Below, one piece after another: positions 1 through 11,163 of a stretch of DNA of 64,000 nucleotides (the stretch's first letter is position 1; every line of letters starts with the position of its first letter). A program made the position numbers and the translations under genes. This DNA is from Cannabis sativa (lineage: Eukaryota > Streptophyta > Magnoliopsida > Rosales > Cannabaceae): contig NC_083602.1 of NCBI RefSeq assembly GCF_029168945.1, positions 78,078,600-78,142,599 of the forward strand. Reading direction: 5' to 3'. A model generated the notes under the pieces. That model was not told the origin of the DNA and did no database searches. It saw nothing but the letters and a program-made list of their open reading frames with translations.

Positions 1-68
1 ATGCTCTATTAAGACTTCTTTTGGTACAAATGCCGTGTTCTAATTTATACATCTTTGGTGATTTTCAG

Positions 69-3000
69 GATATTGGCTAATTCTAAACCCTGTCCAAAGT
101 GCAAACGGCCGATTGAGAAAAACCAAGGGTGTATGCATATTACGTGCACTCCACCTTGTAAATTTGAGTTTTGTTGGTAAGTTTCTTTGCAACTGAAGAT
201 AGTAGTCAGTTTAGTTGGAATTACGGGTTTTCTAATTAACTTTTTGTTTTGTAATTCTATGAAGGGGTGTTTTGTTGCAATACTTTTCTGTTCTTGTTCT
301 TAGTTAATATCACTTGTATATGTTTAGCCTTTTGTCTGTTGTTCAGAACATTGTTTATCATAGATTTCTGAAGCCCATTATTTTTACTATTTGTATTATC
401 TTTTTTTTTTGTTGGTATTTTGGGCCATTTCTTTTCTCTGACTAATTTCTTTCGAGATGAAATTTGCCTGTGGTTGCTTTATCCTAATGCAATTCAATTT
501 ATGCATCTAGGCTCTGCCTTGGTGCTTGGTCGGACCATGGTGAGAGGACTGGTGGTTTCTATGCATGCAACCGTTACGAGACAGCAAAGCAAGAGGGAGT
601 GGTATTTATCGATGCAGCTTAAATGTTTATTTGTTACTTGAGATATGTTTCTTTAGACTTTTTGTGCTGTGTGTAAGTGAGTGAATTTTACAGTATGATG
701 AGGCTGAGAAAAGAAGAGAGATGGCCAAGAATTCTCTAGAGAGGTATACTCATTATTACGAAAGATGGGCAACTAACCAATCGGTATGTACCAGTTTACA
801 AAATATGCTAATATTCTTTTGGTTATTGATGTTTCAGTTTTTTAGATGATTCTCTGGTAATGAATTGCAGCAGAAATTGAGCACTCAATTTGTGAAGCAA
901 TCCTCTTTTTCTCTTTTCTGTTATTCTTTCTGCATGTTTTATTTCAATTAAAGGAAAAAGCATGAAATAACTTATCTTGAAATATAACCCTTTGGATACG
1001 TTTGGAAAGTGGACTGGTTTGGATTGAAAAATTGATAAAACATAGTATTGAGAGAAAATAAGTTGGGTGATAGTTATTTTGTTTTGTCTTTACAATATAA
1101 ATACATAAAGATGAGAGATTAGATAGGATAAATCATGCCAAGTTTTTCAATGAGATTTGAGTTATCCCATATTCAGGGATGATTTAGCTTGGATTAGTTT
1201 GTCAATAGTCTCTCTAACTTCACAACAAAACCACTTTCTAATTCCACTACAAAATCACTTGGTAAATATTATTTAATCCTATCCCACTACCCGTCAAAAT
1301 ATCCAAACCCATTTTCCAAAGGTGATCTTATTGTCTCTTTAGATGTTCTTTATTCCTAGTTCATTTAATAGATATTTCCCTTCCATCTTTGTAGTGAGAT
1401 TTTAACAAATAGTATGCTTTATTATTCACTTAATGGAGTCTGATTTTTTATTTTTCATCTTAATTGCAGTCTAGGCAAAAAGCACTTGCAGACTTACAGC
1501 AAATGCAGAGCGTGCATGTAAGCATTATTACGAGTTTATTTTTTTCTGAACCAATATTATTAGTTTAGTGATGATCTAGTGTATGTGCTATGAAACTGTA
1601 CATTTCTTGATGTGATAATTATCTATTTATGATGCAAATGATATGTTAATAGCTTCATGATCAAATTCTAGAGCACTTTAAGTAATAGGTGGATGTTATT
1701 ATAATTAGTTTGTTCTTCCAATTCTCTCTTTCATTATGGTAATTTTTGAGAGGTTGATACTTTTGACCATGCATGACTTTCTTTTAGGATTCTTATAAAT
1801 GTATTAAAATGTGGGACTCATATGCTCCTCAAATGGTTGTTCTTTTGCACCAATCTTGAGTTTCATCTTTAGTTCCTCTTTTTTCAAAGAGAAAATGAAA
1901 CACCACTGTGTCTGTGGAAGTATGTCTTATTATTTGAATTAATGAAATACAGAGAGAGCTGCGATTTAAATGGAAACCTCAAGCTGAATAACAAATCAGA
2001 AAATAGCTGAATAACCTCTAGCTGCAAATAATAAGAGCATTAAATTAGGTAATAGATCAAAATAGGGTCAGATATTGTCTGTTAAAAATAGGATCGCTAA
2101 GGATGTTAAGCTAGTTACTTTTTTTTTTTTGAAAATAAGCTAGTTACTTAGTCTTGGGATTTTTTACATCCCAATAGAAGATTCTAAACCTATAAAAAAG
2201 ACATTCCTAGTTCCAACACTAGCCTAGGAGCGGCCTCGATTTTGACATTAGTAAAGGAGATAGTGCATGAAGGAGATGATTGGGAGTGGCTGCCGTGAGT
2301 CTGTCGCAATTTTGTGATTTAGAGGCTGAAGGGATGTCATATGCCTCAATGGTTTAAGGTTTTTAGGTGGTGTTTGGAGGTAATGAAAAGGAAACTATAT
2401 TTATTCCATTCTTTTGTTTGGTTGCATTTTAAAGTATTGGAATGTCACTCCAATTGAATGAATTTTCAATCATTTTGGTGGAATGACTATTCCATTTTAA
2501 AATGAAAGGAAATATTATTCCAATACTAGATATCAATTTTTTTTATGCATTTTAAATTTGATTCTGTTCCTATTCTCATTCTTATTCTTATGTTTTCATT
2601 ACTTCCAACCAAACGTCATCTTAGGGTTTCATTTATTTTTCCTATTCTATTTATTCAAAAATTGCTAATAAAAGGCTCAAGCTAAAGCCCATTCAAGTCA
2701 TTAAAAGCCTAAAAATTGCTCTGAAAAATAGCTCTAAACAAAAGCCCAGTGAGCCCACGAAACAACAGCCCAAGGCTGAGGCATGTGCCTCATCAGTGTG
2801 AGGTGTATGCCTCAATGACAACAGCTGAGGCGTAGCCTCATGTACGTTTTTGCGCCTTGCCTCCCGATTTTCAAAACAATCTGCGAACAATTATGATAGT
2901 TTTGTTCTCTTAAGTTTTAACTATCCTGAGTTACAATATTTCTTCCTTTGTTTTGCTTAAGCAATATTTATCTTAAATTCACCATTATGTTATTCATTTT

Positions 3001-4100
3001 ATTGGACCGAGGCAGTTTTTTTTTTCTTAAACTTATCCTGCTTTACATTTACTTGCCTGAGATTGTTCCTATGGCTACTTATTTAGTTTTTTCAATTTAT
3101 TTGAATTTGTAGCTTGAAAAGCTGAGTGACATACAGTGCCAACCTGAGTCACAGCTAAAGTTCATAACAGAGGCCTGGCTTCAGGTAAAATAATTTATTG
3201 ACCTTTTTTTAGGGTATGTCTTCTTGGCTCAAAGAAATGAAATACTATTTTTTTTCCTTTTCAGATTGTTGAGTGCAGGCGTGTTTTGAAATGGACATAT
3301 GCTTATGGATATTATTTACCGGAGCATGAACATGCCAAGAGACAGTTCTTTGAATACTTGCAAGGTTAGTTGTTTTCTTGAGTGTGTTTTTTTTGAAGGG
3401 GTTGTTTTCTTGAGTTCGATGCTAAACTTTTCATCATATTGCCCTCTTTCAAGTTTTAACTTTGGCTTTTTGTTCAGGTGAGGCTGAGTCTGGGTTGGAA
3501 AGACTTCATCAATGTGCTGAGAAGGAGTTACATGTTTACCTCAATGCAGAGGGCCAATCAAAAGACTTTAATGAGTTTCGCACAAAACTTGCTGGACTGA
3601 CCAGGTAGTTGCCAAACCAACAATATACTTACCTTTTTACTCTGAATCAGAAAGTCCAGTTTCACTTGATTATTGTCTCATTTTAACTCTGTTAGATCTT
3701 TGAAGCACATGCTTTATTAGTTTATCGTAGTCCTTGATGGATGAGAAAATACTCAGCCCTTTGTAATTGAAATTGTCATATATGACGGAGATAAACAACT
3801 TCTCAAATTGTCTAATTATTTGTTTTGGCAAACAGTGTTACCCGAAACTACTTTGAAAATTTAGTTCGAGCTCTAGAGAATGGCCTATCCGATGTGGACT
3901 CACATGGTGCGTGTAGCAGGACAGCAAACTCAAAGAGCTTGGGAGGTACAAGTAGTAAGGGGAAAGCCGGGAAAAGCAAGGCAACAACATCCAAATCAAA
4001 CAGAAACATAGATGACACAGGCCACTGGTCTTGTGAACATTGCACCTTTGCCAATGTCAGATCAGCTCCTGTCTGTCAGATGTGCCAGCAACGCCGGTAA
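69..4100 (+). CDS. ARI8: ARI7/ARI8-like RBR-type E3 ubiquitin ligase, 3' part (eight exons)
   Basis: Exons read by splice sites and phase: 69-176, 511-601, 694-783, 1470-1517, 3113-3184, 3265-3364, 3478-3604, 3836-4100 (stop TAA 4098-4100). They join in one frame of 299 residues; the N-terminal RING1 and IBR exons lie upstream of the window. The first exons give the RING2/Rcat domain, with paired Cys (CPKC...FCWLCLGAW) and the NQGC motif whose Cys (codon 130-132) aligns with the catalytic Cys of HHARI-type ligases. A long helical Ariadne domain follows ([38 protein letters not shown]), then a basic Ser-rich linker and a C-terminal RanBP2-type zinc finger (WSCEHC...CQMC). RBR ligases take ubiquitin from E2 onto this Cys before passing it to a substrate. 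Family assignment is firm; the choice between ARI5, ARI7 and ARI8 paralogues is not. The 1.6 kb intron 1518-3112 holds repeats. Confidence 0.93.
990..1322. repeat. possible short inverted-repeat element in ARI8-like intron
   Basis: The two ends of this intronic stretch carry related inverted motifs (CCTTTGGA...TTTGGAAAG on the left; the complement of CCAAACCCATTTTCCAAAGG on the right). The arms are short and imperfect and no clear target duplication is visible. It may be a decayed MITE. Confidence 0.25.
2364..2622 (+). mobile_element. MITE, family shared with 26133-26365, in ARI8-like intron
   Basis: About 260 bp bounded by terminal inverted repeats. The left end reads TAGGTGGTGTTTGGAGGTAA and the complement of the right end reads TAAGATGACGTTTGGTTGGA; both continue into GTAATGAAAA. 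A second, inverted and diverged copy lies in a GCP2 intron. TIR length and an imperfect possible 8 bp flanking duplication suggest an hAT-like MITE, but the superfamily is inferred. Confidence 0.55.
2690..2885. repeat. GCCTC/GAGGC-rich repeat in ARI8-like intron
   Basis: A locally GC-richer stretch with many short GAGGC and GCCTC words in both orientations (for example AGGCTGAGGC, GTGCCTCATC, GCTGAGGCGT). Such clusters occur in subterminal regions of some plant DNA transposons. I could not find its ends or a target duplication, so only the composition is directly supported. Confidence 0.25.
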
Positions 4101-4796
4101 GTCTCTTCATCTTTGCAAATAGTTGGGCTGGGAGGAGCCTGAGCTTTCTTTCAATGCTTGATAAGTGTGGTGGAGAACTACCCTATAAGGTTACTCGAGA
4201 GATCCTGTTCTCGCCCGTCATCGTCTTTCTCTGGAATTTTGAAGGCAAAGCATTGTGTGGTGGGGGATAAGAAGGTTACAAAGAAAAGGAATTATAAAAC
4301 TATATTTTGTCTGTCTGTTACATGAGCTGTTGTATATAGTGTTGCTTGTTCAACGTATCTTGGCTGTCTAGTTCCCATGCAAATGCATATTCACCTGTAT
4401 TTTTCTTGTTTATTATTTTAGTTATTGCTAAACTGTAGCAAAATTTGGGGCATTTTAGGTGTGGAAGAACAATTTGGGGGCAACGAACTGAATTGACCTC
4501 TGCATTTAATGAAATAAATATGTACTAAATATTTCATTATCGCTCTGCTGAAAACATGAATTGAAAAGCTTGTCTTGTCAATTCCCATAGATTTCACCTT
4601 ACTGAATTGTACTTGTTATCTATATACACAGTTCAATATATTTATACAAGCATATCTAGGGATTGGACATTCTTTCTTGTTGAATGTGACATTATGGCTG
4701 CTGGGGATCCTATGTATGAGTGTATATTATGTATCAGTAGACATTTCTACTAGACTAATTCGCAACTTCCCAACAATTTGTTAACCCAGTTTCTTT
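4101..4796 (+). other. 3' UTR and downstream flank of the ARI8-like gene
   Basis: AT-rich, with no credible reading frame. A plausible plant polyadenylation signal, AATGAAATAAATA, lies near 4508-4520, about 410 bp past the stop codon. Nothing else is recognisable before the tandem duplication that starts at 4797. Confidence 0.4.
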
Positions 4797-5208
4797 AGAC
4801 CGTATACATCGAGAGTTAAGGTTTCTAATATACTGCATACTAACTCCAACTAATTAGGAAATTCACAAATTAGTTAAGTCTCTAATTCATTCCGTACAAT
4901 TAATTGTGTCTTAGACCATCTCCATTCATGTAAAAGTTGTGCTGTATTTAGCACAAAAAAAGTAGTTTTGTAGTATATTTACACCAAATTTTAACTTTGT
5001 GCTCTAATGCACAATTATAATGTAAAATTTAATATCTAATTAATATTTTATTAAAAAAAATAAAATTTATTAACTTTATAATTAATTTTATTATTATTTT
5101 AATATGTAAAACAATAAAAAAGAATTTTAAATGACATAAATGTAAATAGAAAAATAGTTAATTTATTGTGGTGTAAATTTTACATCATAACAAATATTAT
5201 GTCAAATT
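4797..5208 (+). repeat. tandem duplication, copy 1 (412 bp)
   Basis: Begins with AGACCGTATACATC at 4797; the same sequence starts again at 5209 with about one mismatch over the first 40 bases. Copy 1 continues into a truncated Tourist-like MITE (from 4914), whose full-length relative is in copy 2 at 24178-24656. Copy 2 is now split over about 19 kb by later transposons. Confidence 0.7.
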
Positions 5209-5253
5209 AGACCGTATACATCTAGAGTTAAGGTTTCTAATATACTGCAACAT
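5209..5253 (+). repeat. tandem duplication, copy 2, left remnant (continues at 23591)
   Basis: Starts AGACCGTATACATC and follows copy 1 until ATACTGCA. The match to copy 1 then resumes at 23591 with CATACTAACTCCAAC, so the DNA between 5254 and 23590 was inserted after the duplication. Confidence 0.65.
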
Positions 5254-5605
5254 CAGGTGTATTCCTCAAATCGCTCGCATCATATTGCACTGCAAAAAAA
5301 AATGCAGTTTGAAATTCTTTGCGGTGCGGTCGCGTTTTAAATTTTTCCTAAACCGCGCGATGCCGTGCGGTTTGTAGTTTTGAATTGTTAATATGCGGTT
5401 CAAGCCGTATCACATCGCATATTATAAAAATATTAATTTTTTATATTTACATAGGTCCAATATGTGAAGGCCCAACCGAAGCCCATTAATTATTATATTG
5501 TTGAAACTTTTTTTTCATATTTATTTTCAAGTTTTATGGTATTTTTGACAAGATTTGCTCAAATTTTGTTGTATTTGAGATAGTTCAATTATTTAGTGAT
5601 AGTCT
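5254..5605. mobile_element. hAT-like element, left arm
   Basis: Left part of an element interrupted by copia A. It starts CAGGTGTATTC, while the complement of the right end (23590) reads TAGGGGTATTC. Both arms are dense in short GCGGTGCGG/CCGCATCGCA words in either orientation, as in subterminal repeats of plant hAT elements. The flanks (CTGCAACAT and CTAGTACAT) look like a worn target duplication. No transposase is visible, so it is non-autonomous or emptied. Confidence 0.4.
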
Positions 5606-7490
5606 TGTTGGAAATTATTTTACCAGGATCTTAGATCTACTCACAAGTATGTTGATTAACACCATAAATATGAACTTTCTAAAACGATGAAATAAACACA
5701 TATAAAGTTTAGTAAACCTTACATTGGGTGCAGCGGAATAATATGACTCTTTCCGTTCAGATCTCTAACCCTTGTATCCTTTCCGTCGCAGAGTATTATC
5801 AAGATCTGAACCTGGATCTCTTTCTCTGATTCTTTAGTGCTGAAACTCCTTCTCGCTAAAAGTCTTTCTTCACGATCTTCCTCACTATGATTGAGGTATC
5901 ACTTGCTGTGTGTGGGCACTACTCTAATCACTAAGTGTTCCGAAATCTTAAGGAAGAAGAGAGAGAGGGAGTGGTCGGCCAAGGTAGAGAGAGAGGCTCA
6001 GGTTTTTCTGAATGAAAAGTGTAATTTTCCTAAAGCCTTCACTACCTATTTATAGCATTCCACTAGGGTTAGGTTTGAATTATTTGGCATTAAAATAATG
6101 AAAATATCAGTTTAAATTGCTTACAAAAGTGGCCGGCCATGGCTTATTGGGTTTGGGCCTTGCTTTTTGCAATTTTTCAGTTTTAAAACTTTTGTATCTG
6201 ATTTTCTCAAAAACGCCAATTTTCTAATTCAACCATCTAAATGTCAATTCTAACTATTTAATAACTATAAATAATTATTAAATAATATTGTCATTTATCA
6301 TATTTATTAATTGAACCATACAAAGTATCATAATTAACAAATATGCCCCTAAAACTCTTTCTTTACAATTTCACCCTTACTTAGTGAAAAATTCACAAAT
6401 AGACATAGTCTAATTTGAGAATTATAATTGATTAATCAAAACCAATTACATGAGTCTTACAAGCAATATTATCTCAACTAGTGGGGGGACCATGGGTCTA
6501 TATAACTGAGCTTCCAATAAGTAGATCAAGAATTTATTACTTAAATTCACTAACTTATTAATTCTTCGTTGAATCCACGCATAGAACTTAGAATTGCACT
6601 CTAAGTATATAGAATGCTCTATATGTTCCACCATATAGACACATCATTAGTTATCCATTGTTATAATCCTAATTTGATCAATGATCCTCTATATGAATGA
6701 TCTACACTGTAAAGGGATTAGATTACCGTTACACCCAACTATGTATTTTATCCTTAAAACACTTGACCCCGTATAAATGATATTTCAGCTTATGTGAAAT
6801 GAGTACTCCACTATTTATTTTCGTTTGGTCAAGCTCGAAGGAGATCATCCTTTGCTTACTATTCGCCAAATAGAAGCTATAGATTCCATGTTTATGTTAG
6901 CGCTCCCACTCAATTGCACTACCGTGTTCCCAAAATGTACGTATCACCCTGACCTAAAAGTAGGCTTAACTAACAAATCAAAGAACACGAATAGCCTCCT
7001 GAGATTGAGCCTAATCATAACAGGATTAAGATCATTTGATCTAGGATCAACTAGGCGATATTGACTTGAATAGATTTTACGGTAAGTTTAATAAATCTAA
7101 GTCAAAGTTCAATATCGGTCCCTTCTGATGCATACTCCATGCATCCAACCTGAGCTTTACTTTAACCAATGTTCTGGAAAGAACATAGCATTTCTCCAAA
7201 TGCAAGTAAACTCTTGTTGTAGATTATCATATCAGTAAAACCCTGTGTCTGATAAATCTAGGAAACTTTATTCACATAGTCATGTTTACTTTCCAAAGTG
7301 TTGACAACACAATAAACAGGATCAAGTATGTGAAAAGGGTTTCAGATGAATTTATAAATCAAATAGACAAGCAATTGATAAGGTGAACCAAAACATACAC
7401 AAATGAATGAAAAATACTTGTTTCTTTATTGATGTTGAATAAAATAGATTACATTGAAATGGAGTTTTATTTAGGGCATAAAACCCAACA
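5606..7490 (-). repeat. copia A 3' LTR (1885 bp)
   Basis: Complete LTR read on the minus strand from TGTTGGGTTTTATGCCC (7490) to GGTAAAATAATTTCCAACA (5606). A TATA-like CTATAAATAG lies about 440 bp from its 3' end, so U3 is about 1.4 kb. The antisense 79-codon frame at 6825-7064 is open. Confidence 0.9.
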
Positions 7491-7503
7491 AACTCCCACT
7501 TGC
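7491..7503 (-). promoter_or_regulatory. copia A polypurine tract
   Basis: On the minus strand, GCAAGTGGGAGTT lies directly before the 3' LTR start. It is the expected plus-strand primer, and the same motif adjoins the 3' LTRs of E1 (60023-60035) and E2 (41893-41905). Confidence 0.75.
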
Positions 7504-7519
7504 ACTAATATAAAACTAA

Positions 7520-8868
7520 TCAGTACATATCAATTAATCCTAAATTCTGACGGTGCTTTTCAAATGCAGTCACGACCAAGACTTTGCTGAATGGATCAGT
7601 TAGGTTGTCCTCTGTGTCCACTTTCTCAACTAGTACATCCCCTCTTGCCACGTATTCTCTGATAATGTGATACTTCCTTTCAATGTGTTTGCTTCTCTTG
7701 TGGCTTCGAGGTTCCTTACTGTTAGCTATCGCTCCATTATTATCACAAAGTAGGACCAGAGGTTTTTCCATTCCAGGGACGACACCGATGCTGGTGAAGA
7801 ACTTTCTTAGCCAGACAAGTTCTTTAGCAGCTTCGGCTGCAACTATGTATTCAGCTTCCATAGTCGAGTCCGATATCGCGGTTTGTTTTGCACTTCTCCA
7901 AACCACTGCTCCACCCCCAAGAGTAAACACCATCCCAGATATAGATTTCCTATCTTCAAGACTTGCCTGGAAATCTGAATCAGTGTAGCCTATGGGATTT
8001 AAAGCACCACCCTTGTAGACTAACACAAGATTCCTTGTACTCTTTAAGTATTTCAGAATATACTTAACTGCATTCCAATGTTCTTGTCCTGGACTAGACT
8101 GATACTTGCTCACGATTCCCACTGCATAGCAGATGTCAGGTCTAGTGCATAACATTGCATACATTAGACTTCCAACTGCAGAAGCATAGGGAATTTTCGC
8201 CATGTCCTCTATCTCTTGAGGATCAGTCGGAGACTGTTCCTTAGATAGACGAATACCATATCTAGAAGGCATGTTTTCCCCATTGGTGTTGTTCATGGAG
8301 AATCTCTCTAAAACTTTGTCAATGTAAGTTGTTTGAGAGAGAGCAAGAGATCTGTTCTTCCGGTTTCTGATAATCTGAATACCAAGAACATAGGCTGCTT
8401 CACCCAAATCTTTCATATCGAATTGAGTGTTGAGCCATTCCTTGATGTGAGTCATTTTCTTGATATTGTTTCCAATAATCAAAATGTCATCAACATAAAG
8501 GACCAGGAATACTACAACTTGGTCTTCCTTGAGTTGGTAAACACAAGGTTCATCTTCATTCTGAAGAAAGCCGTAGGTCTTGATGATTTCATCAAACCTT
8601 TTGTTCCATGAGCGAGAAGCTTGCTTAAGTCCATAGATAGACCTATTTAATTTGCAAACTTTCTTTTCCTGCCCGGGAAGAACATAGCCTTCTGGTTGCT
8701 CCATCTAGATGGTTTCTTCAAGTACCCCATTAAGGAAGGCAGTCTTGACATCCATTTGCCAGATTTCATAATCGAAAGCAGCAGCTATGGAGAGAAGAAT
8801 TCGGATGGATTTGAGCATGGCAACAGGACTAAAAGTTTCCTCATAGTCCACCCCTTCTCTTTGGGTAT
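7520..8868 (-). pseudogene. copia A reverse transcriptase C-terminal part and RNase H
   Basis: The minus-strand frame 7520-8704 has the RT fingerprint SIYGLKQASRSWN, the catalytic box LYVDDILIIG, and the copia RNase H series GYTDSDF, MEAEYI, LLCDNNGAI and KHIERKYHIIRE, ending near residue 394. The reading continues upstream to 8868 (EGVDYEETFSPV...) but is broken by a TAG just before MEQPEGY, where family members have a Tyr codon. The 5' continuation lies on the far side of a solo LTR at 10775. Confidence 0.88.
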
Positions 8869-8873
8869 AACCC

Positions 8874-10769
8874 TGTTGGAAATTATTTTACCAGGATCTT
8901 AGATCTACTCACAAGTATGTTTATTAACACCCTAAATATGAACTTTCTAAAACGATGAAATAAACACATATAAAGTTTAAGAAACCTTACATTGGGTGCA
9001 GCGGAATAATATGACTCCTTCCGTTCAGATATCTAGCCATTAATTCCTTTCTGTAGCAGAGCATTATCAATATCTGAACCCGGATCTCTTTCTCTGAATC
9101 TTTGATGCTGAAACTCCTTCTTGCTGAAAGTCTTTCTTCACGATCTTCCTCACTATGATTGAGGTATCACTTGCTGTGTGTGGGCACTAATCATACACTA
9201 AGATTTTCGAAATCTCAATGAGGAAGAGAGAGAGAGTGGGTTCGGCCAATGATAGGGAGAGAGAAGGCTCAGGTTTTTCTCTGAAGGAAAAATAGAAAAT
9301 TTAAGTGTAAATTTCCTGAAGCCTTCACTATCTATTTATAGCATTCCAATTGGGTTAGGTTTGAATTATTTGGCATTAAAATAATGAAAATATCAGTTTA
9401 AATTTCCTACAAAAGTGGCCGGCCCTATACTAGTGGATTTGGGCCTCACTTTTTGCAATTTTGCTGTTTTACCTTTTCTGCATCTGATTTTCTCAAAAAC
9501 GCCAATTTTCTAATTCAACCATTTAAATGCCAATTCTAACTATTTAATAACTATAAATAATTATTAAATAATATTGTCATTTATCATATTTATTAATTGA
9601 ACCATACAAAGTATCATAATTAACAAATATGCCCCTAAAACTCTTTCTTTACAATTTCGCTCTTACTTAGTGAAAAATTCACAAATAGACATAGTCTAAT
9701 TTGAGAATTATAATTGATTAATCAAAACCAATTACATGAGTCTTACAAGCAATATTATCTCAACTAGTGCGCGGACCATGGGTCTATATAACCGAGCTTC
9801 CAATAAGTAGATCAAGAATTTAGCACTAAAATTCACTAACTTATTAATTCTTCGTTGAATCCACGCATAGAACTTAGAATTGCACTCTCAGTATATAGAA
9901 TGCTCTATATGTTCTACCATATAGACGCATCATTAGTTATCCATTGTTATAATCCTAATGTGATCAATGATCCTCTATATGAATGATCTACACTGTAAAG
10001 GGATTAGATTACCGTTACACCCTACAATGTATTTAATCCTTAAAACACTTAACCCCGTATAAATAATATTTCAGCTTATATGAAATGAGATCTCCACCAT
10101 TTATTTTCGTTTGGTCAAGCTCGAAGGAGATCATCCTTTACTTACTATTCGCCAGATAGAAGCTATAGATTTCATGTTCATGTTAGCGCTCCCACTCAAT
10201 TGCACTACCGTGTTCCCAAAATGTACGTATCACCCTGACCTAAAAGTAGGCTTAACTAACAAATCAAAGAACACGAATAACATTTCAAGATTGAGCCTAA
10301 TCATAACAGGATTAAGATCATTTGATCTAGGATCAACTAGGCGATATTGACTTGAATAGATATTACGGTAAGTTTAATAAATCTAAGTCAAAGTTCAATA
10401 TCGGTCCCTTCCGATGCATACTCCATGCATCCAACCTGAGCGTTACTTTAACCAATGCTCTAGAAAGAACATAGCACTTCTCCAAATGTAAGTAAACTCT
10501 GTTGAAGATTATCATATCAGTAAAACCCTATGTCTGATAAATCTAGGAAACTTTATTCACATAGTCATGTTTACTTTCCAATGTGTTGACAGCACAATAA
10601 ACAGGATCAAGTATGTGAAAAGGGTTTCAGATGAATTCATACATTATGTACATATAATCATGAAATAAATCATGTGAACCATGCAACATTAAATGTTATT
10701 TCTGATCTATATTAATAAGTAAATCTGATTATATTGAAATGAGTTTTATTTAGGGCATAAAACCCAACA
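8874..10769 (-). mobile_element. solo LTR 1 of the Angela family (1896 bp) inside copia A pol
   Basis: Complete LTR (TGTTGGAAATT...ACCCAACA on plus) flanked by a perfect 5 bp duplication aaccc (8869-8873 and 10770-10774). It splits the RT coding region between VTKGY and TQREGVDY. No internal region accompanies it, so it is the product of LTR-LTR recombination after insertion. It belongs to the same subfamily as copia A. Confidence 0.92.
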
Positions 10770-10774
10770 AACCC

Positions 10775-11158
10775 TTGGTTACAAGTCTAGCTTTAAAAGT
10801 TTCGACTTCGCCTCCAGCTTTTCTTTTCTTCTTGTAAACCCACTTGCATCCTATCGGATGATAGTCGTCAGGTGCGTCTACATATTCTCAGACTTTGTTC
10901 TTTTTCATGGAATCCATGCTGGCCGACCATCGTTTCCGTTGCGGACTAGCCATTTCCTGTTTATAGGTTAATGGATCGTCTTCAATACTGTCACCAACGA
11001 CCATTTTGATTTCACCATCCAAGCCATAACGAGCTGGTTTTGTTGAAACCCTCCCACTACGACGAGGAGCGGTGATCTTCTGAACAGAAACATTGGTAGT
11101 AAATTTCTCAGTTGGTTCGATTGAGGGAGTGGGATTGTCCTCTTCTTGAGTGGAAGAG
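10775..11158 (-). pseudogene. copia A integrase-RT linker and RT N-terminus
   Basis: Minus-strand reading gives the Ser/Pro/Thr linker, RRSGRVSTKPARYGL, then the start of the RT domain (PIGCKWVYKKKRKAGG, VETFKARLVTKGY). A TGA interrupts it after MKKNKV, at a position that is normally Trp. Solo LTRs bound it on both sides with their target duplications. Confidence 0.82.
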
Positions 11159-11163
11159 GACGG

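Noticed and set aside
420..641. 73-codon plus-strand frame
   Set aside because: It overlaps the exon at 511-601 in another frame and runs through introns of the ARI8-like gene; no coding features.
3848..4054. 68-codon minus-strand frame
   Set aside because: Antisense shadow of the last ARI8-like exon.
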